Source: Nocardia grenadensis NBRC 108939
GTDB lineage: Bacteria > Actinomycetota > Actinomycetes > Mycobacteriales > Mycobacteriaceae
Reading direction: 5' to 3'
DNA length: 64,000 nt
Assembly: GCF_001613445.1 (NCBI RefSeq)
Contig: NZ_BDCJ01000013.1
Span: forward strand, 124,001-188,000
Shown: piece by piece, positions 55,433 through 64,000 of the stretch
How positions within the stretch are numbered: position 1 is the first letter of the stretch
How the letters are laid out: each line of letters starts with the position of its first letter
Program-made: the position numbers and the translations under genes
Notes under the pieces: generated by a model
What the model was told of the DNA's origin: nothing
Database searches by the model: none
The model's input: only the letters and a program-made list of their open reading frames with translations

Positions 55433-56173
55433 TCACCAGCGGGTGGTGAGCGCCCCCAGGGCCCCGAGCGCCACCGCGGCGGCCGTGGAGGTGCGCAGCA
55501 CGGTGGGCCCGAGCCGGACCACCTCGGCTCCCGCCGCGGCCAGTGCGGTCAGCTCGGCATCGTCGAGGCCCCCCTCGGGGCCGACGATCAGAGTGACCGC
55601 CGCCGCGGTGCGCCACGGCAGCTCGGTGAACGCGCCCGCGCCCGATTCGTGCAGGGCCGCCACCACCGCGCCCTGGGTCTGCGCCGCGCGGACGGCGTCC
55701 ACCACCTCCGGTGTCCGGTGCAGGGCGGTGACCTCGGGGATATAGGCGCGGCGCGACTGCCGGGCCGCGGCCTTCGCCGCCGACCGCCATTTGGCGACGC
55801 CCTTGTCCGCTTTGCCCTCCCAGTTCGAGACACAGCGCGCGGCCTGCCACGGTACGACCACATCCGCACCGGCCTCGGTCATCAGCTCGACGGCCAGCTC
55901 GGAACGCTCGGATTTCGGCAGCGCCTGGACCACAGTGACCGCCGGCGACGCCGGCTCGGCGCGGCGACGATCCCGGACCAGCAGTTCGAGCCGGTTCTTC
56001 TGCGCGGCGACGACTTCCGAATCGGCCAGTACACCGCGCCCGTCGGAGAGCGTGAGGGGTTCGCCGGGCCGGATCCGGCGCACGGTGGCCGCGTGCCGGC
56101 CTTCGGCGCCGTCGAGTACCGCGACAGCGCCCGGTTCCGGGATCTCGTCCAGGTAGAAGACCGTCGCGGCCAT
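55433..56173 (-). CDS. rsmE: 16S rRNA (uracil-1498-N3)-methyltransferase RsmE
   Basis: 246 residues of the SPOUT superfamily. The N-terminal PUA-like domain (EGRHAATVRRIRPGEPLTLS) precedes VQALPKSERSELAVELMTEA, RCVSNWEGKADKGVAKWR and the knot region VTLIVGPEGGLDDAELTALA with LRTSTAAAVAL, which binds SAM. It modifies U1498 in the small-subunit decoding region. It starts 4 bases after the dnaJ2 stop, so the two are co-transcribed. Confidence 0.96.
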   Translation of the reverse strand: MAATVFYLDEIPEPGAVAVLDGAEGRHAATVRRIRPGEPLTLSDGRGVLADSEVVAAQKNRLELLVRDRRRAEPASPAVTVVQALPKSERSELAVELMTEAGADVVVPWQAARCVSNWEGKADKGVAKWRSAAKAAARQSRRAYIPEVTALHRTPEVVDAVRAAQTQGAVVAALHESGAGAFTELPWRTAAAVTLIVGPEGGLDDAELTALAAAGAEVVRLGPTVLRTSTAAAVALGALGALTTRW

Positions 56174-56177
56174 CGGG

Positions 56178-57335
56178 TCAGCGTCCGCTGAACGACGCGC
56201 GCAACCGGGCGAACAGGCCGCTGTTGTGCTCGGACTGCGCCGACATCACCTCAGCCTTGTCCTTGGCCCGCAAACCCTTGTACTTGCGCAGCAGATCGGT
56301 CTGCTTGCTGTCCAACTTGGTCGGCACAACGATATCCAGGTGCGCCATCAGGTCACCGCGGGAGCTGGACCGCAGCCGGGGCATACCGTGCCCGCGCAGC
56401 ACCGAGATCTCCCCGGGCTGGGTACCGGGGCCGATGGTCAGTTCGGTGGGACCGTCCATGATGGTGTCGATCACCACCGTGGTGCCCAGGGCCGCGTCCA
56501 CCATCGGGACCCGGACGGTGCAGTGAAGATCGTCACCGTCGCGAACGAACACGTCGTGCGGCTGTTCCACGATCTCCACGTAGAGGTCGCCGGCGTGCCC
56601 GCCACCGGGACCGACCTCGCCCTGCGCGGCCAGGCGCACCCGCATACCGTTGGCCACCCCGGCCGGGATCGGGGCGGCGATCTCCCGCCGCGCCCGCACC
56701 CGGCCGTCGCCGCCGCATTTGTGGCAGGGATCCGGGATGGTCTCGCCGGCACCGCGGCAGGTCGGACAGGGGCGCGAGGTCAGTACCTGACCGAGGAACG
56801 ATCGCTGTACCGACTGCACCTCACCGGCACCGCCGCAAGTCTCACAGCGCACCGGGCTGGAATTGCCGTTGGTGCCCGCGCCCTGGCACAGGTCGCACAG
56901 GATCGCGGTATCGACGGTCAGATGTTTGGTGACCCCTACCGCGCATTCGGCGAGGCTCAGCCGGGTCCGCACCAGCGAATCCGCGCCCGGCTGCACCCGG
57001 CCACGCGGTTTGCGGGAGCCGGCACCACCGCCGCCGCTCATCCCACCGAAGAATGCCTCGAACACATCGCCCAGGCCGCCGAAACCGGCACCGCTGAAGC
57101 CGCCGGCGCCGCCACCGGCATCCAGCGGGTCACCGCCCATATCGACGATGCGGCGTTTCTCCGGATCCGACAGCACCTCGTACGCCGCGGAGACCTCCTT
57201 GAACCGGGTCTGCGCCGCTTCGTCCGGGTTCACATCGGGATGCAGTTCGCGAGCCAGCTTGCGATACGCGCGTTTGAGCTCTTGGTCGGAGGCGTCCCTG
57301 CCTACACCGAGCAATCCGTAGTAGTCCCGTGCCAC
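56178..57335 (-). CDS. dnaJ2: Chaperone DnaJ (DnaJ2)
   Basis: 385 residues. The J-domain with HPD (ARELHPDVNPDEA, about 30) is followed by a Gly/Phe region. Four zinc motifs come next (CDLCQGAG, CETCGGAG, CPTCRGAG, CHKCGGDG, about 145-215), then the substrate-binding C-terminal domains. It co-operates with DnaK. GTG 57335 has only a weak upstream Shine-Dalgarno. hrcA is upstream on the same strand but separated by 425 bases that contain repeat copy B. Confidence 0.97.
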   Translation of the reverse strand: MARDYYGLLGVGRDASDQELKRAYRKLARELHPDVNPDEAAQTRFKEVSAAYEVLSDPEKRRIVDMGGDPLDAGGGAGGFSGAGFGGLGDVFEAFFGGMSGGGGAGSRKPRGRVQPGADSLVRTRLSLAECAVGVTKHLTVDTAILCDLCQGAGTNGNSSPVRCETCGGAGEVQSVQRSFLGQVLTSRPCPTCRGAGETIPDPCHKCGGDGRVRARREIAAPIPAGVANGMRVRLAAQGEVGPGGGHAGDLYVEIVEQPHDVFVRDGDDLHCTVRVPMVDAALGTTVVIDTIMDGPTELTIGPGTQPGEISVLRGHGMPRLRSSSRGDLMAHLDIVVPTKLDSKQTDLLRKYKGLRAKDKAEVMSAQSEHNSGLFARLRASFSGR

Positions 57336-57760
57336 TTGAGTTCTCTTAGTCCTTGGTCGCTGTCCACGGCTCCGGCTTCCCACGGCCGGCCGCGTGGCTC
57401 CTGATGGATTTGAGCCGCCCGCCCGTGAGCTTAGTCGGGTCGACTCAACTTTATCTCGGCGGAGAACACGAGCCTAACAGCGTGCCACGCAAGCCCCCTT
57501 CCGCGGCGGGCAGGCCGCGCTCCCGGCAGCCGAAATCCACCGGCCGCGCCCGGTGCGCAAGCACCCCGCTGCCGCATCTTACGAGGCCCTCAACGGGTCG
57601 AGGCCCGTCCCGCCCTGGCCGAAGGTGCTCGATGGTCGCCCGCTCTGGACGGCCCACCGCATATCGCATGCGGCGAAGCCGCGAGTCGCGAGGCCTTAAC
57701 GACGGGACCTTCGGGGGTCTCGCCCCCGCGCCGCCGAAGGCGCCGCAAATAAGCACCGAC
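57336..57760. repeat. Intergenic region with copy B of the dispersed element
   Basis: Between hrcA and dnaJ2. 57615-57672 matches the interior of the element at 41365-41422, and 57690-57708 (CGAGGCCTTAACGACGGGA) matches its right arm in 15 of 19 bases. The left arm has diverged, so the long hairpin is not kept. A second hairpin-like run (GGGGGTCTCGCCCCCG, 57713-57728) follows. No gene is supported in this stretch. Confidence 0.6.
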
Positions 57761-58792
57761 CTACCGCTCCGCGAGAACCTCACCGATGTAGCGGGCGACC
57801 GCCGCGACCGAGGCGATGGTGCCCGGGTAGTCCATCCGGGTCGGGCCCAGGACTCCCATACCGCCGAGGACCGCGCCCGCGGCACCGTAGCCGGTGGTGA
57901 CGACGGAGGTGCCGCGCATTTCCTCGACCTGCGTCTCCTCGCCGATCCGCACCGTCACCATGCCCGGCTGCTGGGCGGCGGCCAGGAGTTTCAGGACCAC
58001 GACCTGCTCTTCGAGCGCTTCCAGCACGGTGCGCAGGGAGCCGTGGAGACCGAAGTCGCCGGCATTGCGGGTGAGGTTGGCGGTCCCGCCCAGGACGAGG
58101 CGTTCCTCGGGATGTTCGACCAGGGTCTCGACCAGAACGGTCGAAACCTTGATCAGCACGTCACGAAGTTTGGGCGGCGCCTGCTCGGGCAGTTCGGCGA
58201 CGGCGGCGGAGGCGGCGGCGAGACGTTTTCCGTCCATGGCCGCGCCCAGCATGCCGCGCAGCGCGGCGAGGTCCTCGTCGTCGACGAGGGAGCCGAGTTC
58301 GACGATGCGCTGGTCGACGCGGCCGGTATCGGTGATCACCACCAGCAGCAAGCGCGCGGGATTGAGGGCCACCACCTCGAGATGGCGCACGGTGGACGCG
58401 GACACCGTGGGGTACTGGACGACCGCGACCTGGCGGGTCAGCTGTGCGAGCAGGCGTACGCCGCGGCGCAGGACATCGTCGAGATCGACCCCCGATTCGA
58501 GGAACTGCATGATCGCCTTGCGTTCGGCCGCCGACAGCGGTTTGACCTCGGCGATCCGGTCCACGAACTGGCGGTAGCCCTTATCGGTGGGTATGCGGCC
58601 GGAACTCGTATGGGGCTGGGTGATGTAACCCTCGGCTTCCAGGACCGCCATATCATTGCGCACGGTCGCGCTGGAGACACCCAGATTGTGTCGTTCGACC
58701 AGGGTTTTCGAACCGATGGGCTCCTTTGTGGAGACGTAGTCGGCGACGATCGCCCGCAGGACCTCGAAGCGCCGATCCTCGGTGCTCGACAT
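57761..58792 (-). CDS. hrcA: Heat-inducible transcription repressor HrcA
   Basis: 343 residues. The winged helix is clear: RRFEVLRAIVADYVSTKEPI, SKTLVERHNLGVSSATVRND, MAVLEAEGYITQPHTSSGRI. The GAF-like middle domain and the inserted domain follow, ending GVLGPTRMDYPGTIASVAAV. It represses heat-shock genes by binding CIRCE sites. ATG 58792 follows AGGAGG with 8 bases. I see no CIRCE palindrome in its upstream gap, so autoregulation through CIRCE is not supported here. Confidence 0.97.
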   Translation of the reverse strand: MSSTEDRRFEVLRAIVADYVSTKEPIGSKTLVERHNLGVSSATVRNDMAVLEAEGYITQPHTSSGRIPTDKGYRQFVDRIAEVKPLSAAERKAIMQFLESGVDLDDVLRRGVRLLAQLTRQVAVVQYPTVSASTVRHLEVVALNPARLLLVVITDTGRVDQRIVELGSLVDDEDLAALRGMLGAAMDGKRLAAASAAVAELPEQAPPKLRDVLIKVSTVLVETLVEHPEERLVLGGTANLTRNAGDFGLHGSLRTVLEALEEQVVVLKLLAAAQQPGMVTVRIGEETQVEEMRGTSVVTTGYGAAGAVLGGMGVLGPTRMDYPGTIASVAAVARYIGEVLAER

Positions 58793-59044
58793 CGACCCCA
58801 CCTCCTAGCTCCGCTGCGCGTCGAGGTGGTCGCCCGGCGCACCGCTACCTGTGAACCCGGCTCACATACCGCTGGGTTCGTCACCCAGTGTAATTGCGCC
58901 CGACCTCTTGACCCGGTGTGCGTCACAGCATGCCGGTCGGCGTCGGGTTCACGCGGCCGCCACAGCTTTCCTCGAGATGACAAACCGGCCGGTGCGGCGC
59001 AGAATCCGGCCAGCCCGAGTACTTCAGAGAGGGGCACGGCCGTT

Positions 59045-60049
59045 ATGTGGTCTGTCGCAGATATCCCCGACCAGCGCGGTCGCCGCGTCCTGGTCACCGG
59101 CGCGACGTCGGGGCTGGGCCGGTACGCGGCCCTGCTACTGGCCCGCGCCGGTGCGGCCGTGACGCTGGCCGGACGCGATGAACAGCGCCTCGCCGCCACG
59201 GCCGCGGAATTCGCCGCGGACAACGATGTCCGGAACGCGTCGGGCACGGTGGAGACACTGATGGTGGACCTGTCCACACTGGATTCCGTGCGGCGGGCCG
59301 GCGACGAATTCCGTGGCAGGCACCGGCGGTTGGATGTGCTGCTGAATACCGCGGGTATGCAGTCGTTCCGGTACGCGCGCAGCGCCGACGGTATCGAGCA
59401 GCACCTGGCCACCAACTATGTCGGTACCTTCGCCCTCACCGGGGCGCTGCTGCCGGTGCTCGCCGCGACGCCCGGCGCCCGGGTGACGACGGTGACCTCG
59501 ATGGTCTACAAGTGGGGCGATCCCGGCGACCTCGCCGCCTGGTTCGATGCCGCGCCGGTGCCGGGCGCCGACAACGCCCCCTCGCAGCGGCTCCGGCACC
59601 GGTTCGCCTATTCCAAACTGGCGTACTCGAATTCGAAGCTGGCCGTCGTGCTGTTCGCCGTGGAACTCGACCGGCGGTTGCGGGAGGCGGGGTTGCCGGC
59701 GTCCGCCACGGTGGCACATCCGGGCACCACATTCACCGGCCTGCTCCGCGAATGGCCCGCTCCGGCAGCACGCCTCTATCTGGGCACGGCCCGATTGGCT
59801 CGCGCCGCGCATCCGATAGAGCAGGGTGTGCTGCCGCTACTGCGCGCTGCGACGGCTCCGGAAACCGACAGCTCGATAATCCACGCGCCCGGCGGCCCGA
59901 TTCGGGAGCAGGCCGGTCCGCCCGCCACATTCCCGTTCGCCGGGAACATCGCCGAGGCGATCGCCGAGGGCGCGGCGGAGCGGTTGTGGGAGGTCACCGA
60001 GGACCGGATCGGGTACGCCGTACCGGTCCCGAGGTCTCCCGGCCGGTGA
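59045..60049 (+). CDS. Short-chain dehydrogenase/reductase
   Basis: 334 residues. The NAD(P)-binding motif TGATSGLGRYAALLLARAGA (about 18-37), NTAGMQ (a variant of NNAG, about 101), ATNYVGTFALTG and the catalytic YxxxK (YSNSK, about 200) are all visible. The layout is close to retinol-dehydrogenase-like SDRs. ATG 59045 has GAGAGGGG upstream. It converges with hemW. The substrate is unknown. Confidence 0.9.
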   Translation: MWSVADIPDQRGRRVLVTGATSGLGRYAALLLARAGAAVTLAGRDEQRLAATAAEFAADNDVRNASGTVETLMVDLSTLDSVRRAGDEFRGRHRRLDVLLNTAGMQSFRYARSADGIEQHLATNYVGTFALTGALLPVLAATPGARVTTVTSMVYKWGDPGDLAAWFDAAPVPGADNAPSQRLRHRFAYSKLAYSNSKLAVVLFAVELDRRLREAGLPASATVAHPGTTFTGLLREWPAPAARLYLGTARLARAAHPIEQGVLPLLRAATAPETDSSIIHAPGGPIREQAGPPATFPFAGNIAEAIAEGAAERLWEVTEDRIGYAVPVPRSPGR

Positions 60050-60064
60050 CCACGTGGCCGGCGA

Positions 60065-61273
60065 TCAGCCGACCAGATCCCGGACGACACCGTCGGCCAG
60101 CAGCCGCCCGCGATCGGTGAGGACCAGCCGCCCACCGGAGATCGTGACGAGTCCGTCGGCGGCGAGGCGCCGGGCCGTGGCGTTTCCGTCCGCGTCGAGA
60201 TCGGCCAGTGGTAGCCCGCTGCGCAGGCGCAGGGCGAGCATGACGCGCTCGAGGTAGCGGTCGGCGGCGGTGAGGTGCTCCCAGTCGGCGGCGGGCAGGC
60301 CGCCGTGGGCGACGCGGTCGGCATAGCGCGCCGGATGCTTCACGTTCCACCAGCGCACGCCGCCGAGGTGGCTGTGCGCGCCCGGGCCGGCGCCGAGCCA
60401 GTCGCCGCCGTCCCAGTAACCGAGGTTGTGGCGGCAGCGCGCGGCGTCGCCGGCCGCCCAGTTCGAGACCTCGTACCAGGTGAGTCCGGCGGCTTCGAGT
60501 CGCGCGTCGATCCGCTCGTAGCGGGCAGCCAGCACGTCTTCGTCGGGTGCGGGCAGTTCGCCGCGACGCACCCGGCGGGCCAGCGCGGTCCCGTCTTCGA
60601 CGATGAGCGAATACGCCGACACGTGATCGACGCCGGCGTCCAGCACCGCGTCCAGGCTGGCGTCCAGGTCGCTGTCGCGTTCACCCGGGGTGCCGTAGAT
60701 GAGGTCGAGGTTCACATGGTCGAATCCGGCCGCTCGCGCCTCCCGGGCGGCGGCGACGGCCCGGCCGGGGGTGTGGGTGCGGTCCAGTACGGCCAGCACA
60801 TGCGGAGCCGCCGATTGCATCCCGAGCGAGATCCGGGTGAACCCGGCCGCCCGGATCGTGTCGAAGAACGCCGGTGAAGTCGATTCCGGATTCGATTCGG
60901 TGGTGATCTCGGCATCCGGAGCGAGGTCGAACTCCGCCCGGATCGCGTCGAGCACGGCCGCGAGTCCGTCGCCATTGAGGAGCGAGGGGGTGCCACCGCC
61001 CACGAAGACCGTCGCCACCGGCGGCGTCGCGGTGGGAAGTACGGCGAATTCCCGGGCGGCGGTCGCCAGTTCCCCGCGCAGCGCCTCCGACCAGGACTGC
61101 GTGGACGCCGAAGTGCCCAGTTCGCCGGCGGTGTAGGTGTTGAAGTCGCAGTATCCACAGCGGGTCGCGCAGAACGGTACGTGGACGTAGATCCCGAACG
61201 GACCGCCGCCGAAATCACGCAGCACCGGAGTGGCGGCGTCGGTGTGCGAGGCGGTGGTGGCGGCGGGACTCAC
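60065..61273 (-). CDS. hemW: Radical SAM heme chaperone HemW (formerly HemN-like)
   Basis: 402 residues. The radical-SAM cluster motif CxxxCxxC is CATRCGYCDFN (about 36-46), with YVHVPFC before it and FVGGGTPSLL, ESNPEST and SLGMQSA after it. The C-terminal HemN-like domain is present. True coproporphyrinogen oxidases carry a fourth nearby Cys (CxxxCxxCxC); here Asp/Phe follow, which fits HemW. GTG 61273 has GGAGGA directly adjacent and CACACT six bases upstream, so a leaderless start is possible. Confidence 0.93.
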   Translation of the reverse strand: MSPAATTASHTDAATPVLRDFGGGPFGIYVHVPFCATRCGYCDFNTYTAGELGTSASTQSWSEALRGELATAAREFAVLPTATPPVATVFVGGGTPSLLNGDGLAAVLDAIRAEFDLAPDAEITTESNPESTSPAFFDTIRAAGFTRISLGMQSAAPHVLAVLDRTHTPGRAVAAAREARAAGFDHVNLDLIYGTPGERDSDLDASLDAVLDAGVDHVSAYSLIVEDGTALARRVRRGELPAPDEDVLAARYERIDARLEAAGLTWYEVSNWAAGDAARCRHNLGYWDGGDWLGAGPGAHSHLGGVRWWNVKHPARYADRVAHGGLPAADWEHLTAADRYLERVMLALRLRSGLPLADLDADGNATARRLAADGLVTISGGRLVLTDRGRLLADGVVRDLVG

Positions 61274-61297
61274 TCCTCCAGTGTGACCGGGCGTGGA

Positions 61298-61726
61298 TCA
61301 GTCCTCGACGATCGGGGTGTTCTGGTTCGCGGTGAGCAGCCAGCGGCCGTCCTCCTTGGCCATGACGTACATGGGGGTGCCTTCGCTGTCGAGTTCGCCG
61401 GCGATGGTGAAGTAGCGCTGCCGGACCTTCACCGCGGCCACGTCGGGCCGCAGGAACAGGATGTGTTCGACTTCATAGGTGGCGTGGCCGTGCGTGGTCG
61501 CCCCGGGCAGGACCCGGGCGGTGAACTCGGCGACGGCCGCCCGCCCGTAGAGGCGTCGGCCGTGGCCGGTGGTCCAGATCGCGTCGTCGCGAAAGAGCCG
61601 GATGAAGCCCTCGACGTCCTCGTCGCGCTGGGCGCGCGCCACGGCCGCGACCACGGCGTGGAGGGCGGCGATCTCGGAATCGGTATCGGCGGGAGTGTGA
61701 CCGGTGTGCACGGTGTCGATCGTCAT
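61298..61726 (-). CDS. SgcJ/EcaC family (SnoaL-like) protein
   Basis: 142 residues with the NTF2-like cone fold pattern: EIAALHAVVAAVARAQRDED, VEGFIRLFRDDAIWTTGHGR, AVAEFTARVLPG, then YVMAKEDGRWLLTANQNTP. The last block is characteristic of the SgcJ/EcaC subgroup, whose members are mostly uncharacterised small oxidoreductase- or isomerase-like proteins. ATG 61726 is taken; a four-codon upstream reading is possible. It is 24 bases upstream of hemW on the same strand. Confidence 0.85.
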   Translation of the reverse strand: MTIDTVHTGHTPADTDSEIAALHAVVAAVARAQRDEDVEGFIRLFRDDAIWTTGHGRRLYGRAAVAEFTARVLPGATTHGHATYEVEHILFLRPDVAAVKVRQRYFTIAGELDSEGTPMYVMAKEDGRWLLTANQNTPIVED

Positions 61727-61923
61727 GACCGAAGCCTGCAACCTCGAGTGGACTCGAGGTCAACTCCGCCGAGCCCACCCGGCACATCCCCGGATACCCC
61801 CACCACAGATAATATGACGACCGTCACAAATAGGCGCGGGGAACCAGGGGATTTCCCGTCTATTCGCGGAAAATACTGGTAGGGCCGTCGAAACGCGGAC
61901 TCCGACATGGCACAATGAAGGGT

Positions 61924-62016
61924 ATGCGCGCATCGGGAGTCCGGCTTGTGGCACGTCGCCACGTCGACTACAAGCGCGTCTGTAGCGCTTGTTGTCGGCC
62001 CGGCTTCGCCCGGTAG
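61924..62016 (+). CDS. Cysteine-rich leader peptide upstream of sirA
   Basis: About 30 codons from ATG 61924 to TAG 62016 (an ATG 3 codons upstream is also in frame). It reads RLVARRHVDYKRVCSACCRP, with three Cys codons in five near its end. CACAAT lies 7 bases before ATG 61924, so it is probably leaderless. Short leaderless poly-cysteine ORFs upstream of sulfur-assimilation operons are known cysteine-responsive attenuators in mycobacteria, and the ARRHVD start is typical of annotated leader peptides. Slow translation at low cysteine should allow expression of sirA-cysH. Confidence 0.8.
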   Translation: MRASGVRLVARRHVDYKRVCSACCRPGFAR

Positions 62017-62060
62017 CTCAGCGCCCTCCCGGATTTCCGGCCCCCGTATTCAAGATTTCG

Positions 62061-62098
62061 GTCCGCTGACACCGCGGACGCGAGGCCGTTTCCTCGCG
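62061..62098 (+). promoter_or_regulatory. Adjacent hairpins, candidate attenuator before sirA
   Basis: GTCCGC (62061-62066) pairs with GCGGAC (62074-62079), and CGCGAGG (62079-62085) pairs with CCTCGCG (62092-62098). The two hairpins share one base. They lie 45 bases after the leader peptide stop and 40 bases before the sirA start, so they may terminate transcription or hide the ribosome binding site. Confidence 0.5.
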
Positions 62099-62138
62099 CC
62101 CTCAGCACGCCTATGCACCACCACACAGGAGCCACCTC

Positions 62139-63872
62139 ATGACGTCGAGCGCCGACGCCGATCCCACCGCGAAGCCCGAGGCCGCCGCCCAGCGGCCCAC
62201 GCGCGCCCGTACCGGCAAACCGGTGCGCCGCCGCGCCGAGGGCCAGTGGGCGCTCGGTTATCGCGAACCGCTCAATCCGAACGAGCAGTCCAAGAAGGAC
62301 GACAACCCGCTCAACGTCCGCACCCGGATCGAGAACATCTACTCGAAGAACGGTTTCGACAGTATCGACAAGGGGGATCTGCGCGGCCGTTTCCGCTGGT
62401 GGGGTCTCTACACCCAGCGCGAAGAAGGTTACGACGGCACCTGGACCGGCGACGAGAACATCGACCTGCTCGAGGCGAAGTACTTCATGATGCGGGTGCG
62501 CTGCGACGGTGGCGCGCTGAATGTCGCGCAACTGCGCACGCTCGGTGGTATCTCCACCGAGTTCGCCCGCGATACCGCCGACCTGTCCGACCGCGAGAAC
62601 GTCCAGTACCACTGGATCGAGATCGAGAACGTGCCCGAGATCTGGAAGCGGCTCGAGGGTGTCGGCCTGCAGACCACCGAGGCCTGCGGCGACTGCCCGC
62701 GCGTGGTGCTCGGTTCCCCGCTGGCCGGGGAATCCTTCGACGAGATCCTCGACCCCACGCCCGCGATCGACGAGATCGTGCGCCGCTACATCGGCAAGAA
62801 GGAATACTCCAACCTGCCGCGCAAGTTCAAGACCGCCATCTCCGGTCAGCAGGACGTGGTGCACGAGATCAACGACGTCGCGTTCATCGGTGTCGAGCAT
62901 CCCGAGTACGGGCCCGGCCTGGACCTGTGGGTCGGTGGCGGACTGTCCACCAACCCGATGCTGGCCCAGCGGGTCGGCGCCTGGGTGCCGCTGGACGAGG
63001 TACCCGAGGTATGGGAAGGGGTCGTCTCCCTCTTCCGTGACTACGGGTACCGCCGGCTGCGCACCAAAGCGCGGCTGAAGTTCCTGATCAAGGACTGGGG
63101 TATCGAGAAGTTCCGCCAGGTACTCGAGGACGAGTACCTGAAGCGCAAGCTCATCGACGGCCCGGCGCCGGAACGGCCCAGCCGCCCCATCGACCATGTC
63201 GGCGTGCAGCGGCTGCGCAACGGGCTCAACGCGGTCGGCTTCTCCCCCATCGCGGGCCGGGTCTCCGGCAGCGTCCTCACCGCGGTCGCCGACGCGGTCG
63301 AGCGCGCCGGGTCGGACCGGATCCGGTTCACGCCGTACCAGAAGATCATCGTGCTCGATATCGCCGACGACAAGGTCGAGCAGCTCATCGCCGAGCTGCA
63401 ACCGCTGGGCTTGCAGGCGCGTCCCTCGGCCTGGCGGCGCAATCTGCTGGCCTGCAGCGGGATCGAGTTCTGCAAACTATCCTTCGTCGAGACACGCAAA
63501 CGCTCCCAGGTGCTGGCGCCGGAGCTGGAGCAGCGGCTGGCCGATATCAACGCCGAACTCGATGTGCCGATCACCATCAATATCAACGGCTGCCCGAACT
63601 CCTGCGGCCGGTCGCAGATCGCCGATATCGGTTTCAAGGGCCAGCTGGTCGACGACGGCGCGGGGAATCAGGTGGAGGGCTTCCAGGTTCACCTGGGTGG
63701 CAGCCTCGGCCTGGACAGTGCCTTCGGCCGCAAACTGCGCCAGCACAAGGTGACCAGCGCCGAACTCGGTGACTACATCGAGCGCGTGGTCCGCAATTTC
63801 GTCAAACACCGCGAAGGCGGGGAACGGTTCGCGCAGTGGGCCGTCCGCGCCGAGGAAGCCGATCTGCGATGA
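62139..63872 (+). CDS. sirA: Ferredoxin-dependent sulfite reductase SirA
   Basis: 577 residues. It reduces sulfite to sulfide with siroheme and a 4Fe-4S cluster. Cluster/siroheme cysteines: LLACSGIEFC and NGCPNSCGRSQ (C-terminal third). N-terminal half: RFRWWGLYTQREEGYDGTW and TTEACGDCPRVVLG, where mycobacterial NirA/SirA carries the Tyr-Cys crosslink residues. ATG 62139 follows AGGAG. It is followed by cysH in an ATGA context and preceded by a Cys-rich leader. The assimilatory sulfate-reduction operon continues past the window. Confidence 0.96.
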   Translation: MTSSADADPTAKPEAAAQRPTRARTGKPVRRRAEGQWALGYREPLNPNEQSKKDDNPLNVRTRIENIYSKNGFDSIDKGDLRGRFRWWGLYTQREEGYDGTWTGDENIDLLEAKYFMMRVRCDGGALNVAQLRTLGGISTEFARDTADLSDRENVQYHWIEIENVPEIWKRLEGVGLQTTEACGDCPRVVLGSPLAGESFDEILDPTPAIDEIVRRYIGKKEYSNLPRKFKTAISGQQDVVHEINDVAFIGVEHPEYGPGLDLWVGGGLSTNPMLAQRVGAWVPLDEVPEVWEGVVSLFRDYGYRRLRTKARLKFLIKDWGIEKFRQVLEDEYLKRKLIDGPAPERPSRPIDHVGVQRLRNGLNAVGFSPIAGRVSGSVLTAVADAVERAGSDRIRFTPYQKIIVLDIADDKVEQLIAELQPLGLQARPSAWRRNLLACSGIEFCKLSFVETRKRSQVLAPELEQRLADINAELDVPITININGCPNSCGRSQIADIGFKGQLVDDGAGNQVEGFQVHLGGSLGLDSAFGRKLRQHKVTSAELGDYIERVVRNFVKHREGGERFAQWAVRAEEADLR

Positions 63873-63904
63873 AACCCGCGAGCGTCGTGACGGGAGAACC
63901 CACT

Positions 63905-64000
63905 GTGACCACCGAGCAGAAACCGCTGCCCACCAAACTGAGCGCCGATGAACTCCGGGCGCTGGCCGAGCGCGGCGCCGCCGCACTCGGCCCGGATGCC
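63905..64000 (+). CDS. cysH: Adenylylsulfate/PAPS reductase, N-terminal fragment
   Basis: Only the first ~32 codons are in the window. They read LSADELRALAERGAAALGPDA, which matches the N-terminus of actinobacterial CysH. GTG 63905 has GGGAG 8 bases upstream; an in-frame ATG at 63869 overlapping the sirA stop (ATGA) is an alternative that would add 12 residues. It should reduce APS to sulfite for SirA. Confidence 0.8.
   Translation, partial: MTTEQKPLPTKLSADELRALAERGAAALGPDA

Noticed and set aside
58793..59044. CIRCE element expected upstream of hrcA
   Set aside because: Searched by eye for TTAGCACTC-N9-GAGTGCTAA and found nothing similar.
60065..61273. Annotation as oxygen-independent coproporphyrinogen III oxidase (HemN)
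   Set aside because: The cluster motif is CxxxCxxC followed by Asp-Phe, without the extra Cys of true HemN; HemW is the better call.
61813..61882. Short ORF (ATG to TAG, about 22 codons) before the Cys-rich leader
   Set aside because: No Cys codons, no promoter or ribosome binding site; the second short ORF explains the regulation better.

Overview
The window comes from a high-GC actinobacterium of the Mycobacteriales, most likely Nocardia or a close relative (inferred from protein character and gene order; no database was searched). The second half keeps a gene order that I recall from Mycobacterium tuberculosis around Rv2343c-Rv2392: dnaG, dgt, glyS, smtB-zur, uppS, recO, era, a deaminase-like gene, a corC-like gene, ybeY, phoH, rsmE, dnaJ2, hrcA, hemW, sirA, cysH. 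All of these are present. The first 28 kb is accessory or catabolic DNA.

Positions 1-28 kb: (i) the end of a meta-cleavage type catabolic operon (acetaldehyde dehydrogenase, hydratase) with a divergent IclR regulator. (ii) A small, strand-alternating biosynthetic set at 2.2-6.6 kb: P450, condensation-like acyltransferase, carrier protein and AMP-dependent ligase. (iii) LysR, DoxX-like, hydroxyacyl-CoA dehydrogenase, TetR and an Old Yellow Enzyme homologue. (iv) A secreted His/Arg/Gly/Trp-rich small protein, glutamate decarboxylase, VOC protein, MFS exporter, PAP2-diacylglycerol kinase fusion, MsrA and a methyltransferase. (v) An orphan P450 that lacks the K-helix ExxR arginine, a BASS transporter, and a MarR/amidohydrolase pair. 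(vi) An HTH-sensor protein diverging across a perfect palindrome from two small genes, one encoding a duplicated cysteine-rich protein. (vii) dhaK-dhaL, then a 1.4 kb stretch of gene remnants ending at tRNA-Asn.

Positions 28-64 kb: replication and housekeeping genes, with two kinds of insertion. A full conservon (histidine-kinase-like, roadblock, DUF742, GTPase, CYP157-like and CYP154-like P450s, all start/stop coupled) sits between recO and era, together with a cupin/LysR pair. phoH carries a 358-residue in-frame intein with the W-C-T signature of class 3 inteins and two LAGLIDADG motifs. sirA is preceded by a short ORF rich in cysteine codons and by hairpins, which looks like a cysteine-responsive attenuator. 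Several housekeeping genes (dnaG, dgt, ydcF-like, uppS, recO) have a -10-like hexamer 6-7 bases before the GTG start, as expected for leaderless transcripts. Two related intergenic elements (41.4 and 57.6 kb) look like a dispersed structured repeat.
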